From: JBHJHK01 sp050330975 | GTDB taxonomy: Bacteria > Pseudomonadota > Gammaproteobacteria > Competibacterales > Competibacteraceae | Direction: 5' to 3' | NCBI GenBank assembly: GCA_050330975.1 | Contig: JBHJHK010000306.1 | Span: forward strand, 1-24,496 | DNA: 24,496 nt | In this document: positions 6,724-14,490 of the stretch, piece by piece | Layout: every line of letters begins with the position of its first letter | How positions within the stretch are numbered: position 1 is the first letter of the stretch | The notes under the pieces: model-generated | Database searches by the model: none | What the model was told of the DNA's origin: nothing | What the model saw: the letters and a program-made list of their open reading frames with translations, nothing else | Program-made: the position numbers and the translations under genes

Positions 6724-8997
6724 GTGGAGATCTATCGCTATCCCCTCATCTGCTGGTCGGCGGGGGAACTCACCTGCGCCCAGGTGGTGGGGACCGCCCT
6801 GAGTTTGGCCCACCCTCGCCCAGAGCGCTTGCGGGTCCAGGCCGCCGAACAGCTGTTGCGAGACTACGGCGACGACGACGACTGGCCCCCTCCCTTGGCC
6901 GAGGCGACATTGATCCAGGTGCCGGTGGTGGTGCGCCCCGGTTACCACCACCAACGGCGGCGCTTTCCCACTGGCCAGCGCCTGGAGGTGCTGGTGAATG
7001 CCGTCCACGGCGCTACCCCCCACGGTTACCGGGCCTGCCACTTGCCGTTTCTCGACGAGAGTTTTTACTTCGACGACCCCGAGCAGCTGACCGCCCTGGT
7101 GGCCCACGCCGCCCAGGACCAGTGGCGCCATGCCACCCCCGAAGACCTGTTGGCGACGCTCATCGCCCCCCGCCCCTGGCTGGACGAGGTGGTGGTGCGG
7201 GTGCGCCCCAAAGCCGTGGATCGCGCCCGGCGGCACAAGCCCCACCACCCCACCTTGACCCGCCTCGCCGACCGCTTTCCGGGGCCCAGACGGCGGGTGG
7301 GGCTGGCCCCCGACGTCGCCTGGGAGCGGGATGCCGTGGTGGGGCAGGTGGTGGAGGCGTTGTTGGACGACGGAACCAGCGCCCTCGTGGTGGGACCCCC
7401 CGGCAGTGGCAAGAGCGCCGTTCTCAACGAGGCTCTGCGCCGGGTCCATCAGCAGACCCGCAACGAGCCCCATGGGCCCTGCTATGGCTGGCGCACCACC
7501 CCCCACCGCCTGTTGGCGGGGACCCGCTACCTGGGGGAGTGGCAGGCCCAACTGGACGAGTTGCTCATCGAGCTCAAGTTGAGTCGCCAGATCCTGTGGG
7601 TCACCGACCTGGTGCTGTTGGTGGAGGTAGGGGGGGCTGGCCCCGAGGACTCGCTGGCGGCGTTCATCCTGCCGAGCTTGCTGCGGGGGGAGTTGCAGTT
7701 GGTGGGGGAGGTGACCGCCTTTCAGCTGGATGCCCTGCGCCGCCGGCTGCCGAGTCTGTTGGCCCCCTGGCGGCTCATTGCCATGCCGCCTTTGGAGGAG
7801 TCCCAGCTCCAGGGCATCGGCGAGCTATTTGGCGACTATGTGGCTCGCAACCAAGGTATCGCCCTAGAGGCTGCTGCCCGCCAGCGGGCTTTGCGCCTCT
7901 GTCGGCGCTACCGCCGCCAGCGGGCCCTACCTGGGGCGTGGCTCGACCTGTTGGGGGCTTGCGTGGCCGAGGTCCAGGCCCTCGGGGCAGTGCCGGGGGA
8001 CAATGCGCCGGCCCCGGCGGTGAATGAGGCCCTGGTATTGCAGGTGTTTCGCCGCCAGACGGGTCTGGCCGAGCTGTTGCTAAAGGACGAATTGACCCTT
8101 GACTTGGAGGCCTTGGAGGCCTGGTTCGCCCAGCGCCTCATGGGCCAACCCCGGGCCGTAGCTGCCCTGTGCCGGGTAGTGGCGGTCTACAAAGCTGGCC
8201 TCAACAACCCCGACAAGCCCGTGGCCACCTTGTTGTTCGCCGGCCCCACGGGGGTGGGCAAGACCCAGGCGGCGCGGCTGGTGGCGGAGTACTTCTACGG
8301 CCAGGGTCAGACCCTAGACCCCTTGGTGCGGTTGGACATGTCGGAGTTTCAGCATCCGGCCCAGATCGACCGCCTCATCGGCCAGGGCCGCCACCCTGGA
8401 CGGTTGATCCAAGCCCTGCGGGAGCGGCCCTTTGCCGTGTTGTTGTTAGACGAGATCGAAAAGGCCCATCCGGCTTTCTTCGACACCCTCCTCAACGTTT
8501 TGGATGAGGGGCAGTTGGTGGACGATGTGGGGGAGCCCACGGATTTTCGCAACGCCCTGGTGATCATGACCTCCAACGTCGGCGCCGGCGAGGGGGCGGG
8601 GATTGGCTTTGGCCGGGGGGCACCAACGGTGGATTTCGACGCTGCGGTGCGGCGGTTTTTCCGCCCAGAATTTTACAACCGCCTGGATCAGGTGGTGAGT
8701 TTTGGTCCCTTGTCCCCGGAGGCCTGTCGGCGGATCGTGGTTTCAGAGCTCGCCGCCCTCAATGGCCGGGAGGGTCTTAGCCAGCGGGGCATCACCTTGC
8801 AGTTTGGCGAGGCCCTCATCCACCAGCTACTGGTCCGGGGGTTTGATAAAGCCCTGGGGGCGCGCCCCCTTCAGCGGGCCATCGACCGCGAGATCATCCC
8901 CCATTTGGCGGCCTGGTTGTTGGACCATCCTCCCGACAAAGGCGCCGCCCACTGGTATCTGGACTGGGGGGAGGGAAAGCTGGTACGGCGGACCTAA
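6724..8997 (+). CDS. ClpA/ClpB-like AAA+ ATPase, partner of upstream gene
   Basis: The 757-residue product starts at GTG nine bases after the previous stop, so the two are almost certainly co-transcribed. Residues 1-195 are an unrecognised N-domain resembling the layout of the upstream protein's N-domain rather than Clp_N repeats. Module 1 has an intact P-loop GPPGSGKS (Lys230), a ClpB-like pore region GTRYLGEW (~266-273) and GELQLVGE, but the Walker B (ILWVTDLV) lacks the catalytic Glu. Module 2 is complete: GPTGVGKT (Lys513), LLLDEIEKAH (Asp576, Glu577), sensor 1 MTSN, arginine finger FFRPEFYNRLD, sensor 2 GARPLQRAI. Between sensor 1 and the finger lies GIGFG (Ile627-Gly-Phe), where ClpA/ClpC carry the ClpP-docking loop. 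There is no middle domain and no C-terminal extension. The likely role is a hexameric unfoldase subunit acting with, or in a mixed ring with, the upstream protein. No protease gene is present here. Confidence 0.85.
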   Translation: MEIYRYPLICWSAGELTCAQVVGTALSLAHPRPERLRVQAAEQLLRDYGDDDDWPPPLAEATLIQVPVVVRPGYHHQRRRFPTGQRLEVLVNAVHGATPHGYRACHLPFLDESFYFDDPEQLTALVAHAAQDQWRHATPEDLLATLIAPRPWLDEVVVRVRPKAVDRARRHKPHHPTLTRLADRFPGPRRRVGLAPDVAWERDAVVGQVVEALLDDGTSALVVGPPGSGKSAVLNEALRRVHQQTRNEPHGPCYGWRTTPHRLLAGTRYLGEWQAQLDELLIELKLSRQILWVTDLVLLVEVGGAGPEDSLAAFILPSLLRGELQLVGEVTAFQLDALRRRLPSLLAPWRLIAMPPLEESQLQGIGELFGDYVARNQGIALEAAARQRALRLCRRYRRQRALPGAWLDLLGACVAEVQALGAVPGDNAPAPAVNEALVLQVFRRQTGLAELLLKDELTLDLEALEAWFAQRLMGQPRAVAALCRVVAVYKAGLNNPDKPVATLLFAGPTGVGKTQAARLVAEYFYGQGQTLDPLVRLDMSEFQHPAQIDRLIGQGRHPGRLIQALRERPFAVLLLDEIEKAHPAFFDTLLNVLDEGQLVDDVGEPTDFRNALVIMTSNVGAGEGAGIGFGRGAPTVDFDAAVRRFFRPEFYNRLDQVVSFGPLSPEACRRIVVSELAALNGREGLSQRGITLQFGEALIHQLLVRGFDKALGARPLQRAIDREIIPHLAAWLLDHPPDKGAAHWYLDWGEGKLVRRT

Positions 8998-9035
8998 CCC
9001 CGGGTGTGACGATTGTGGCAGGGGGGCGGGGGTTG

Positions 9036-10094
9036 TCATGCCCGGTGCTCCAGGCGAAACCGGTGGCGGCTTGGTACCCACTCCCGGCCGGCCACTTGGT
9101 CCGACGCCAGGCCCCCCAGGACTGTGTTGATATCCTCGACTACAGCCTTGGTTTGGTAGTGGTAGCCGTGCTCCACCACCCCCACTACCTGGGGGCTACA
9201 GTCCACCACGTCGATTTTATTGCTGAGATTCTGGGGTCTGATGGGGCCTTCGCTCCCCAGGCGGTCGGGGTTGCCTTTGGTCCAGTCGGAGAGGGTCAAG
9301 GGGCGGTCGTTGGGGTTGCAATACACCGTGACCCGGTTGCCCAGTTCTGGCAGCCGGGCCAGCTTTTCCGGGTCCTCTAGGGCGTCGTTGTCCTCGTCGG
9401 CGGCGGTGAGGATGATTTGATCTAGAAGTCGCGGCAACCCCACCCCCAAGGGGGGGCTGGCTGGACGGGGCTGGCGCTGGGCCAGCACCGCCAGGGGAGC
9501 TCCGTTGCTGGCCTCCAACAACACTCCCCTCTCGACCATGGCTTGGAGGGCAAAGCGTAGGGCGTAACAGCCCATGCTGTGGGCTAGGAGGTGGATGGAT
9601 TGGCGACACAGGGTTTCTGCTTGGAGTTGCCGGATAAACCCCACTGCCTTGGCCAGCCCCCGAGCCAGGGCCAAGCCGCTGGCCATGGCGTCGTGGCGAT
9701 CGCTGTGGTAGAAGGCCAGGTTGCCATCCGAGGGCCAGGAAAACGCTACCAACGCCACCCCGGCGCCCCCCCGCCCCTGGTAGAGGTTCTCCATGACCGC
9801 GGCGTTGCGCAGGGCTTCGTGGAAGGTGACGTTGAAGCCGTGGATAAACAGTAAGACGTCACAGCCCTCTTGGGCCATGCGCTCTCGCAACAGGTCGAAT
9901 AGCTTTTGCGATCCCAGCACTGACCCCGAGGGTGTTTCGTGGTAGACCTCTAGGCGTTCGATGCGGTCATCGACGATTTCGGCCTCGCCAAAGCGCAAAT
10001 TGGCCAAGCCATCGTCGCTGAAGCCGGCTTCGAAGTCGTCGGGCCGGTTCTTACGGTTGGCGCGGCGGTTGGTGCCATAGTAGACAGTGGTCAC
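9036..10094 (-). CDS. DUF900-type alpha/beta hydrolase
   Basis: The 352-residue product begins at GTG 10094, with GAGG seven bases upstream. It opens with VYYGTNR, the usual start of DUF900-type hydrolases. The fold is marked by LLFIHGFNVTF (~81-91), the nucleophile elbow LLAHSMGC (Ser173 in A-H-S-M-G), an acidic stretch ILTAADEDND (~228-237) where the catalytic Asp is expected, and VEHGYHY (His309), giving a plausible Ser-Asp-His triad. There is no signal peptide, so it should be cytoplasmic. The substrate is unknown; such proteins are generally serine esterase-like. It is convergent with the AAA+ pair, 38 bases between stops, and no obvious terminator hairpin lies in the gap. The adjacent plus-strand gene at 10269 is divergent. 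A link to the AAA+ system is possible but rests on position only. Confidence 0.85.
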   Translation of the reverse strand: MTTVYYGTNRRANRKNRPDDFEAGFSDDGLANLRFGEAEIVDDRIERLEVYHETPSGSVLGSQKLFDLLRERMAQEGCDVLLFIHGFNVTFHEALRNAAVMENLYQGRGGAGVALVAFSWPSDGNLAFYHSDRHDAMASGLALARGLAKAVGFIRQLQAETLCRQSIHLLAHSMGCYALRFALQAMVERGVLLEASNGAPLAVLAQRQPRPASPPLGVGLPRLLDQIILTAADEDNDALEDPEKLARLPELGNRVTVYCNPNDRPLTLSDWTKGNPDRLGSEGPIRPQNLSNKIDVVDCSPQVVGVVEHGYHYQTKAVVEDINTVLGGLASDQVAGREWVPSRHRFRLEHRA

Positions 10095-10156
10095 GGCAGA
10101 ACCTCGACGAAGGGGGTGGTACGATGGGCGTAGTGTAACGCGGTAGAAGCAAGCTC

Positions 10157-10306
10157 GTGGACTTGAGGGTCTTCCGCTGGCACCTATACCGACTCTTGGC
10201 GACGGACGAGCTCAAATGGGCCACGGAGGAATTCGAGGCAGACGGACAAGCTGTATTGGAGAATGGCGATGTCAAACGAATCGGTGCTGATGGACTATTT
10301 GCGTGA
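10157..10306 (+). CDS. Possible small ORF, 49 residues, overlapping the next gene
   Basis: A short frame starts at GTG 10157 and ends at TGA 10304-10306; an in-frame TAA lies upstream at 10136-10138. The product contains VFRWHLYRLLATDELKWATE and then a D-G-Q-A-V-L-E-N-G-D segment, a composition that looks protein-like rather than random. It lacks a clear ribosome binding site and overlaps the start of the following gene by 38 bases in another frame. It might be a small leader gene, a decayed end of an older gene, or chance. I do not recognise a family. Confidence 0.25.
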   Translation: MDLRVFRWHLYRLLATDELKWATEEFEADGQAVLENGDVKRIGADGLFA

Positions 10307-11003
10307 CGGTGCCCTGTGTGCCCTTGTGTTAGTCAAAGGGGCACCCGAACAAGTAGCTTCAGCGGTGGGTACACCTGCGATGGTCGAGGATGCCAAGCAA
10401 GGCGTGGTGGCGCGCTTGCCCGACGGCGAATGGTCTTGGCTCTGGCTGAAATCCGCTAGTGACATGGGAATTGAGCATCCAGACGTTGTGGGGTACGAAG
10501 CGATCGTTTTGCTTAACCAGGTTCTGCCTGCTCTAAGTGGGGATATTCCCGATGTCCCTTTGTGTATGGAAACCCCAATCACCTCTGCTCAGCGCATCAG
10601 CCAGTTACTCGGCGTGGAAGCGATCGCGGTCTGGGGTAGCGACCAAGGCAATGGGATTGGTGGCGCAACCTGGTTCGACAGCGGTCAACTCATTCGCATG
10701 TTTAACAGTTTAGACCCCGAACTTACGTTGGCGATCAAGCAGCGTCTGGAGGTGGAAACCTTGGGCGACGATGAAGATGATGATGAGTCTCGTGACGAAC
10801 TTGAAGCGCTGGTCGACGAGCACGAGGGTGAGCATTATGCTTTACCGATTGGCAGGTATGTCCAAGGTGAGTTGAATGAGGTGGTCGATGAGGCTCTTCG
10901 CGAGTTTGGATTCGACCTTGATCTCCTGGCGGAGTACCTACCCGATCTCTTAAATAACGACAACAACGAAACTGATGTTACCGATCCCGTTGGCATCTCC
11001 TGA
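10269..11003 (+). CDS. Hypothetical acidic cytoplasmic protein
   Basis: I take the second ATG (10269) as start because GGAG lies seven bases before it, whereas the ATG at 10263 is only one base from that GGAG; the product is 244 residues. It has no signal peptide or membrane segment. The N-terminal ~125 residues are mixed alpha/beta, and the middle has AIAVWGSDQGNGIGGATWF. There follows an acidic stretch (LGDDEDDDESRDELEALVDEHEGEH) and a C-terminal helical, acidic tail (EVVDEALREFGFDLDLLAEYLPDLL). I do not recognise the family. Codon use is plainly more AT-rich than in the hydrolase on its left and the helical-repeat gene on its right, so it may be a recent arrival. It is convergent with the minus-strand gene ending at 11038. 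Acidic proteins of this size in accessory regions are sometimes immunity proteins, but nothing here proves that. Confidence 0.75.
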   Translation: MSNESVLMDYLRDGALCALVLVKGAPEQVASAVGTPAMVEDAKQGVVARLPDGEWSWLWLKSASDMGIEHPDVVGYEAIVLLNQVLPALSGDIPDVPLCMETPITSAQRISQLLGVEAIAVWGSDQGNGIGGATWFDSGQLIRMFNSLDPELTLAIKQRLEVETLGDDEDDDESRDELEALVDEHEGEHYALPIGRYVQGELNEVVDEALREFGFDLDLLAEYLPDLLNNDNNETDVTDPVGIS

Positions 11004-11037
11004 GTTACGAGAATTGAATGCCAGCATAACAATGTCA

Positions 11038-14000
11038 TTACGCCAGGCTTACCACCACGCGCCGTGCGGCCTGTGCCACATAGACATCGCGGTCAGCCCG
11101 CAGTGTGGCCAGAGCCGACCCCATGGGCGCCGGCCAATGAGCCGCTTTGCCGGCGCGTCCCAACACCACCACAGCGAGCCCACGGAGGGCGGCGTCTTGG
11201 TGGTCGGCCAGCGCCAAACCCACGGCCTGCAACACAGCCGTGGTCCAGCGTTCTGGGACGTCGAGGGTGGCCTCGACGATGGACTCGAGGCGAAACGCCG
11301 GGCTGGGCATGGTCTCCACCAGCGCCACCAGCTGCGATACCATCTCCGACGTGCCCATCCCCGACGTGCCCTTCCAATCCAGGGCGCGGATACTGAGCGT
11401 CGCCCCTTCGTGCCAGAACGCCGGCGTGGCGAGCAGTGCGGGCGCCAGGGCAATCCAGCTCCCCCGCCGCGACCCAGTCTGCCCGCGGTGGACGTTGACC
11501 AGCTGGTTACACAGTATGCGGATGCGATGGTGGGCCGAGAGATCGGGGGCGTCGGCCACGGGCTCCAACGGCTCGCTAGCAGCTAGCTGGAGGAGGGTTT
11601 TGACGGTGCCCTGGAGAACACCGACCACCTCGGGTATGTGGGACACCCTAGCCAGGGTCTGTGCCGCCAGGGGCCACACCGACGCCGGCTTCTCGGCACA
11701 GAGAGACTCCCTGGCCGCCTCGGCCACGGCCCCTTCGCCCCCAGAGACCCAATCGCGGCCCCCCGGAACGTGCCTGCCGAGCCGTGCGAACAGGGCCTCC
11801 CGTACCCGCGCCTCGCCATGGGTGCTCAATCGCAGCAGCAGCCTCCGATAGCGCGGCCGATGCTGCGCCGCCACAAAGGCGGGGTTGGGATCGAGGAGGG
11901 ACAGCGCCACCGACTCTTCTGCCAAGGGCGCCTGCTCCAACATCGTCCACGCCCCCTCGCGGTCGAGGTGGGACCTGGCCGCGTGGAGGCAGGCGATGCG
12001 CACGTCGCGGTGCAGATCGTCCCGGGCCCATTCTTTGGAGACCATCTCGACGGCGCGTTCCCCGCGGCTTGCCCCCAGCAAGCGCAACGCCTCTTTCTGG
12101 ACCGTGATCTTGAGCTTTGGCCGCGCCATGAGGTCATCGATGGTGTCCAGGAGCACCGGCTGGGGTATGAGGCGGGCCAGGCGCGGTATGGCGTACATGG
12201 CCACGCGGGCCCGGTCGGCCCGATGGGTCTGGCTAACATCGCCGGCCACAAACTCCAGCAGCACCGGGAGGGCTTCGCCCGGCTGATCCAAGTAGACCAA
12301 CGCCCCGAGGGCCGCTTCTTGGATCGGGATGCGCAGGTCGTCGACGTAGACCCTCAGATCGGCAACGCGGTGAACGGGCATGCGGGCTAGGGTTTTGATG
12401 CTCTCCACCTTCGCCTGGATGGGCTGCTTGGCCTCGCCGATTAACCTGTGATGTAGCCGGGCAAACTTCCGCTGCTGATCCGGGTGCCACCGATAGAAGC
12501 CGTCGTCCGCCGGCAGCAGGTAGATGGTCTTGCCCGAGGCAAAGCGTCCCCGGAGTTGGCGCTCCTCGAGGAACGGGTCGAGCCACTCCTGGCGACGCTG
12601 GTGCAGGTGCTGGAAAACCGGGAAGAGCATAATGGCCGAGGAGTCGTGGTCGAGCAGGCGTCGCACGCGCTGGTCGCGGTGGCGGGGTGGGGCGAGCCAG
12701 AGCCTGGTCGCGTCCTCTGCCACGGAGCGCTCCTTGGAGAACGCCGCCTGTTCCAGCAACGCCTGCAGTTCGGGCACCTGCCAAGCCCTTCGCCCGAGGG
12801 ACTTGGCGAGCCCGATGGCATTGGCGTGCAACGACCGCCCACTCGCTGCCTTCAACCACGGCAGCACCGCCTGGCAGATGGCATGCTCGGCCCCCCTCGG
12901 CAGCCCGAAGTGTAGCGGCGGGAGCTGGAGGATATGGCGCTGCCCCGCCAGCTGGTCAAGGGTTGTGAGACCAAAACGAAATTGTGCGCTCTCGGGGTCA
13001 GTCGCGTGGCCCACGAGGAGCCGATAGGCCAACTGCTGGATGCCGGCCCGGGTTGTGTAGGCAGTGTCGCGGGCGTCGAGGGTGAACTGTACCATCTGGG
13101 CGAGGGGTACCATCTGGGCGGCGTTGAACATCGAAACCGGCGCCGCCGCAAGGCCTCGCCACACGGCCTGTCGAACGGGATCTTGCTCGTTCTTCAGCCC
13201 CAGCAAGCGTTGGAGGAGGGTGTCGACCTGGCGGCGGTCCCGCGCCGTACAGTCCACCAGGAGCCGGAGGGCCTGGGCCCGGTCTTCAGCGCGGGCCGAT
13301 CGGGCCGCCGCCTCGAGGATGGGGCGCGCTTCGGCGATGGCGCGATGGGCAGTGATGGTGAGGAACCGCCTGCGGTCCTTGACCACGGACGCGAGGCCGA
13401 CCATCCGATCCGCCTCGCGGTGGCGCAGCGGATGGGGCAGCACGGCAAGTAGTGCCTCGGGCCACTCCCGAGCCCGGGTGTCGTGGCCCTCGATGGTCTG
13501 TTCGAACACCGCCCCCCGTTGTGACGGCGCCAGGGCCGCCAACAGCCTCGCCAACACCTTGGGGGAGTCAACCATGGAGCGGGCTAGCCGTTTGATCGCT
13601 CCCTCGGGCAGCTGGCGCAACTCGGCTAGCAAACGGGGTGCCAGCCCCCTGCGGCCCAGGGCCGCACACCTCGCGGGCCTGGTGAGCCACTCTGCAAGCC
13701 GTTCAGGGCGGCGGCGCGCCAGAATGCCCAGGGCGGGTGCGAGCGCCGTCGGTACCTCGTCCTCGGCGGCGAAACCCTCGGCGAGGTCGAGGAGGGCGTC
13801 GGGGCGAAGGGGTGCTAGGGCCACCAGAGCCGAGCCAAGGCCACTCCAGATACCTGGACGGGCGGCCTCGGCTGCCGCCTCAAAAGTCGATGTGATCCAC
13901 TGGACCGTCAGGTCGGGTTGCCGGATCGCCAGGTGGGCCCAGTTCACCCACCAACCGTCGATGCGCCCCAGGGTGGCCTCGACCACGGGACGACTGGCCG

Positions 14001-14397
14001 CCTGGATGAGTGATAGGGTCGTGGGTAGATCGCCGTGCCCGTCGCCGGTCAGCAGGGCATCGGCCACCTCTGTGCGGCCGTGCCGCAAGATCCCCCGGCA
14101 AAGCCCCCGAGCTGTGAAAGCGTCCACTTGCCCGTAGGCCTCGACGATGGGCTCGACGTCAACTACACACCGTGGGACCAGCCGCGTCGCCAGGCGCCTT
14201 ACCCCCACCGACGGATCGAACAGCCCCCGCAGCAGCCGATGACCGTCGCCCAGGGCCGCCGCCCCCACCAGGGCGAGGCAGCGCTGGTGAGTGTCACCTG
14301 CCTCGAGGTCGTCGAGCAGTGCCGGGGTGGCCCGCTGGACAACGTGCCGCTGCCGCGCTGGGTGTCCCAGGGGGCGAAATTCGTCGCGGTACCTCAT
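11038..14397 (-). CDS. Large alpha-helical repeat (HEAT-like) protein
   Basis: From ATG 14397 the product is 1119 residues; GGAG lies six bases upstream, which favours this start over one 13 codons earlier. The whole length is a run of amphipathic helices rich in Ala, Leu and Arg, with recurring HEAT-like patterns such as D-x-x-V-R-x-A near turns (DLHRDVRIACLHAARSHL, GEARVREALFARLG, RDVYVAQAARRVV). There is no signal peptide, membrane segment or catalytic motif I can see. One non-helical insert near the middle (GKTIYLLPADDGFYRWHPDQQ) stands out. Such solenoids serve as protein- or nucleic-acid-binding scaffolds. Proteins of this sort occur sporadically in bacterial accessory regions. It is transcribed alone, with a palindrome just upstream of its start, and is high in GC unlike the gene convergent with it. 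The function is unknown. Confidence 0.8.
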   Translation of the reverse strand: MRYRDEFRPLGHPARQRHVVQRATPALLDDLEAGDTHQRCLALVGAAALGDGHRLLRGLFDPSVGVRRLATRLVPRCVVDVEPIVEAYGQVDAFTARGLCRGILRHGRTEVADALLTGDGHGDLPTTLSLIQAASRPVVEATLGRIDGWWVNWAHLAIRQPDLTVQWITSTFEAAAEAARPGIWSGLGSALVALAPLRPDALLDLAEGFAAEDEVPTALAPALGILARRRPERLAEWLTRPARCAALGRRGLAPRLLAELRQLPEGAIKRLARSMVDSPKVLARLLAALAPSQRGAVFEQTIEGHDTRAREWPEALLAVLPHPLRHREADRMVGLASVVKDRRRFLTITAHRAIAEARPILEAAARSARAEDRAQALRLLVDCTARDRRQVDTLLQRLLGLKNEQDPVRQAVWRGLAAAPVSMFNAAQMVPLAQMVQFTLDARDTAYTTRAGIQQLAYRLLVGHATDPESAQFRFGLTTLDQLAGQRHILQLPPLHFGLPRGAEHAICQAVLPWLKAASGRSLHANAIGLAKSLGRRAWQVPELQALLEQAAFSKERSVAEDATRLWLAPPRHRDQRVRRLLDHDSSAIMLFPVFQHLHQRRQEWLDPFLEERQLRGRFASGKTIYLLPADDGFYRWHPDQQRKFARLHHRLIGEAKQPIQAKVESIKTLARMPVHRVADLRVYVDDLRIPIQEAALGALVYLDQPGEALPVLLEFVAGDVSQTHRADRARVAMYAIPRLARLIPQPVLLDTIDDLMARPKLKITVQKEALRLLGASRGERAVEMVSKEWARDDLHRDVRIACLHAARSHLDREGAWTMLEQAPLAEESVALSLLDPNPAFVAAQHRPRYRRLLLRLSTHGEARVREALFARLGRHVPGGRDWVSGGEGAVAEAARESLCAEKPASVWPLAAQTLARVSHIPEVVGVLQGTVKTLLQLAASEPLEPVADAPDLSAHHRIRILCNQLVNVHRGQTGSRRGSWIALAPALLATPAFWHEGATLSIRALDWKGTSGMGTSEMVSQLVALVETMPSPAFRLESIVEATLDVPERWTTAVLQAVGLALADHQDAALRGLAVVVLGRAGKAAHWPAPMGSALATLRADRDVYVAQAARRVVVSLA

Positions 14398-14416
14398 CTT
14401 TTTCTCCAACCTTCCA

Positions 14417-14431
14417 TGGTGTCTAACACCA
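14417..14431. promoter_or_regulatory. Perfect palindrome upstream of the HEAT-like gene, possible operator
   Basis: TGGTGT-CTA-ACACCA is a perfect 6+3+6 inverted repeat, 20 bases upstream of the helical-repeat start codon and between it and a possible -10 (TATGTT on the minus strand, about 14434-14440). That is where a repressor operator would sit. It could equally form a small 5'-leader hairpin. The placement is seen in the sequence; the regulatory role is inference. Confidence 0.35.
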
Positions 14432-14490
14432 AACATACCGTTATGGTTATGGGCTTGGGGCGGTTTGGCCGTTGGCCTTGAATGGGTTCC

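Noticed and set aside
6334..7551. Minus-strand frame of 405 codons across the AAA+ junction
   Set aside because: Shadow of high-GC coding sequence; no recognisable motif or ribosome binding site.
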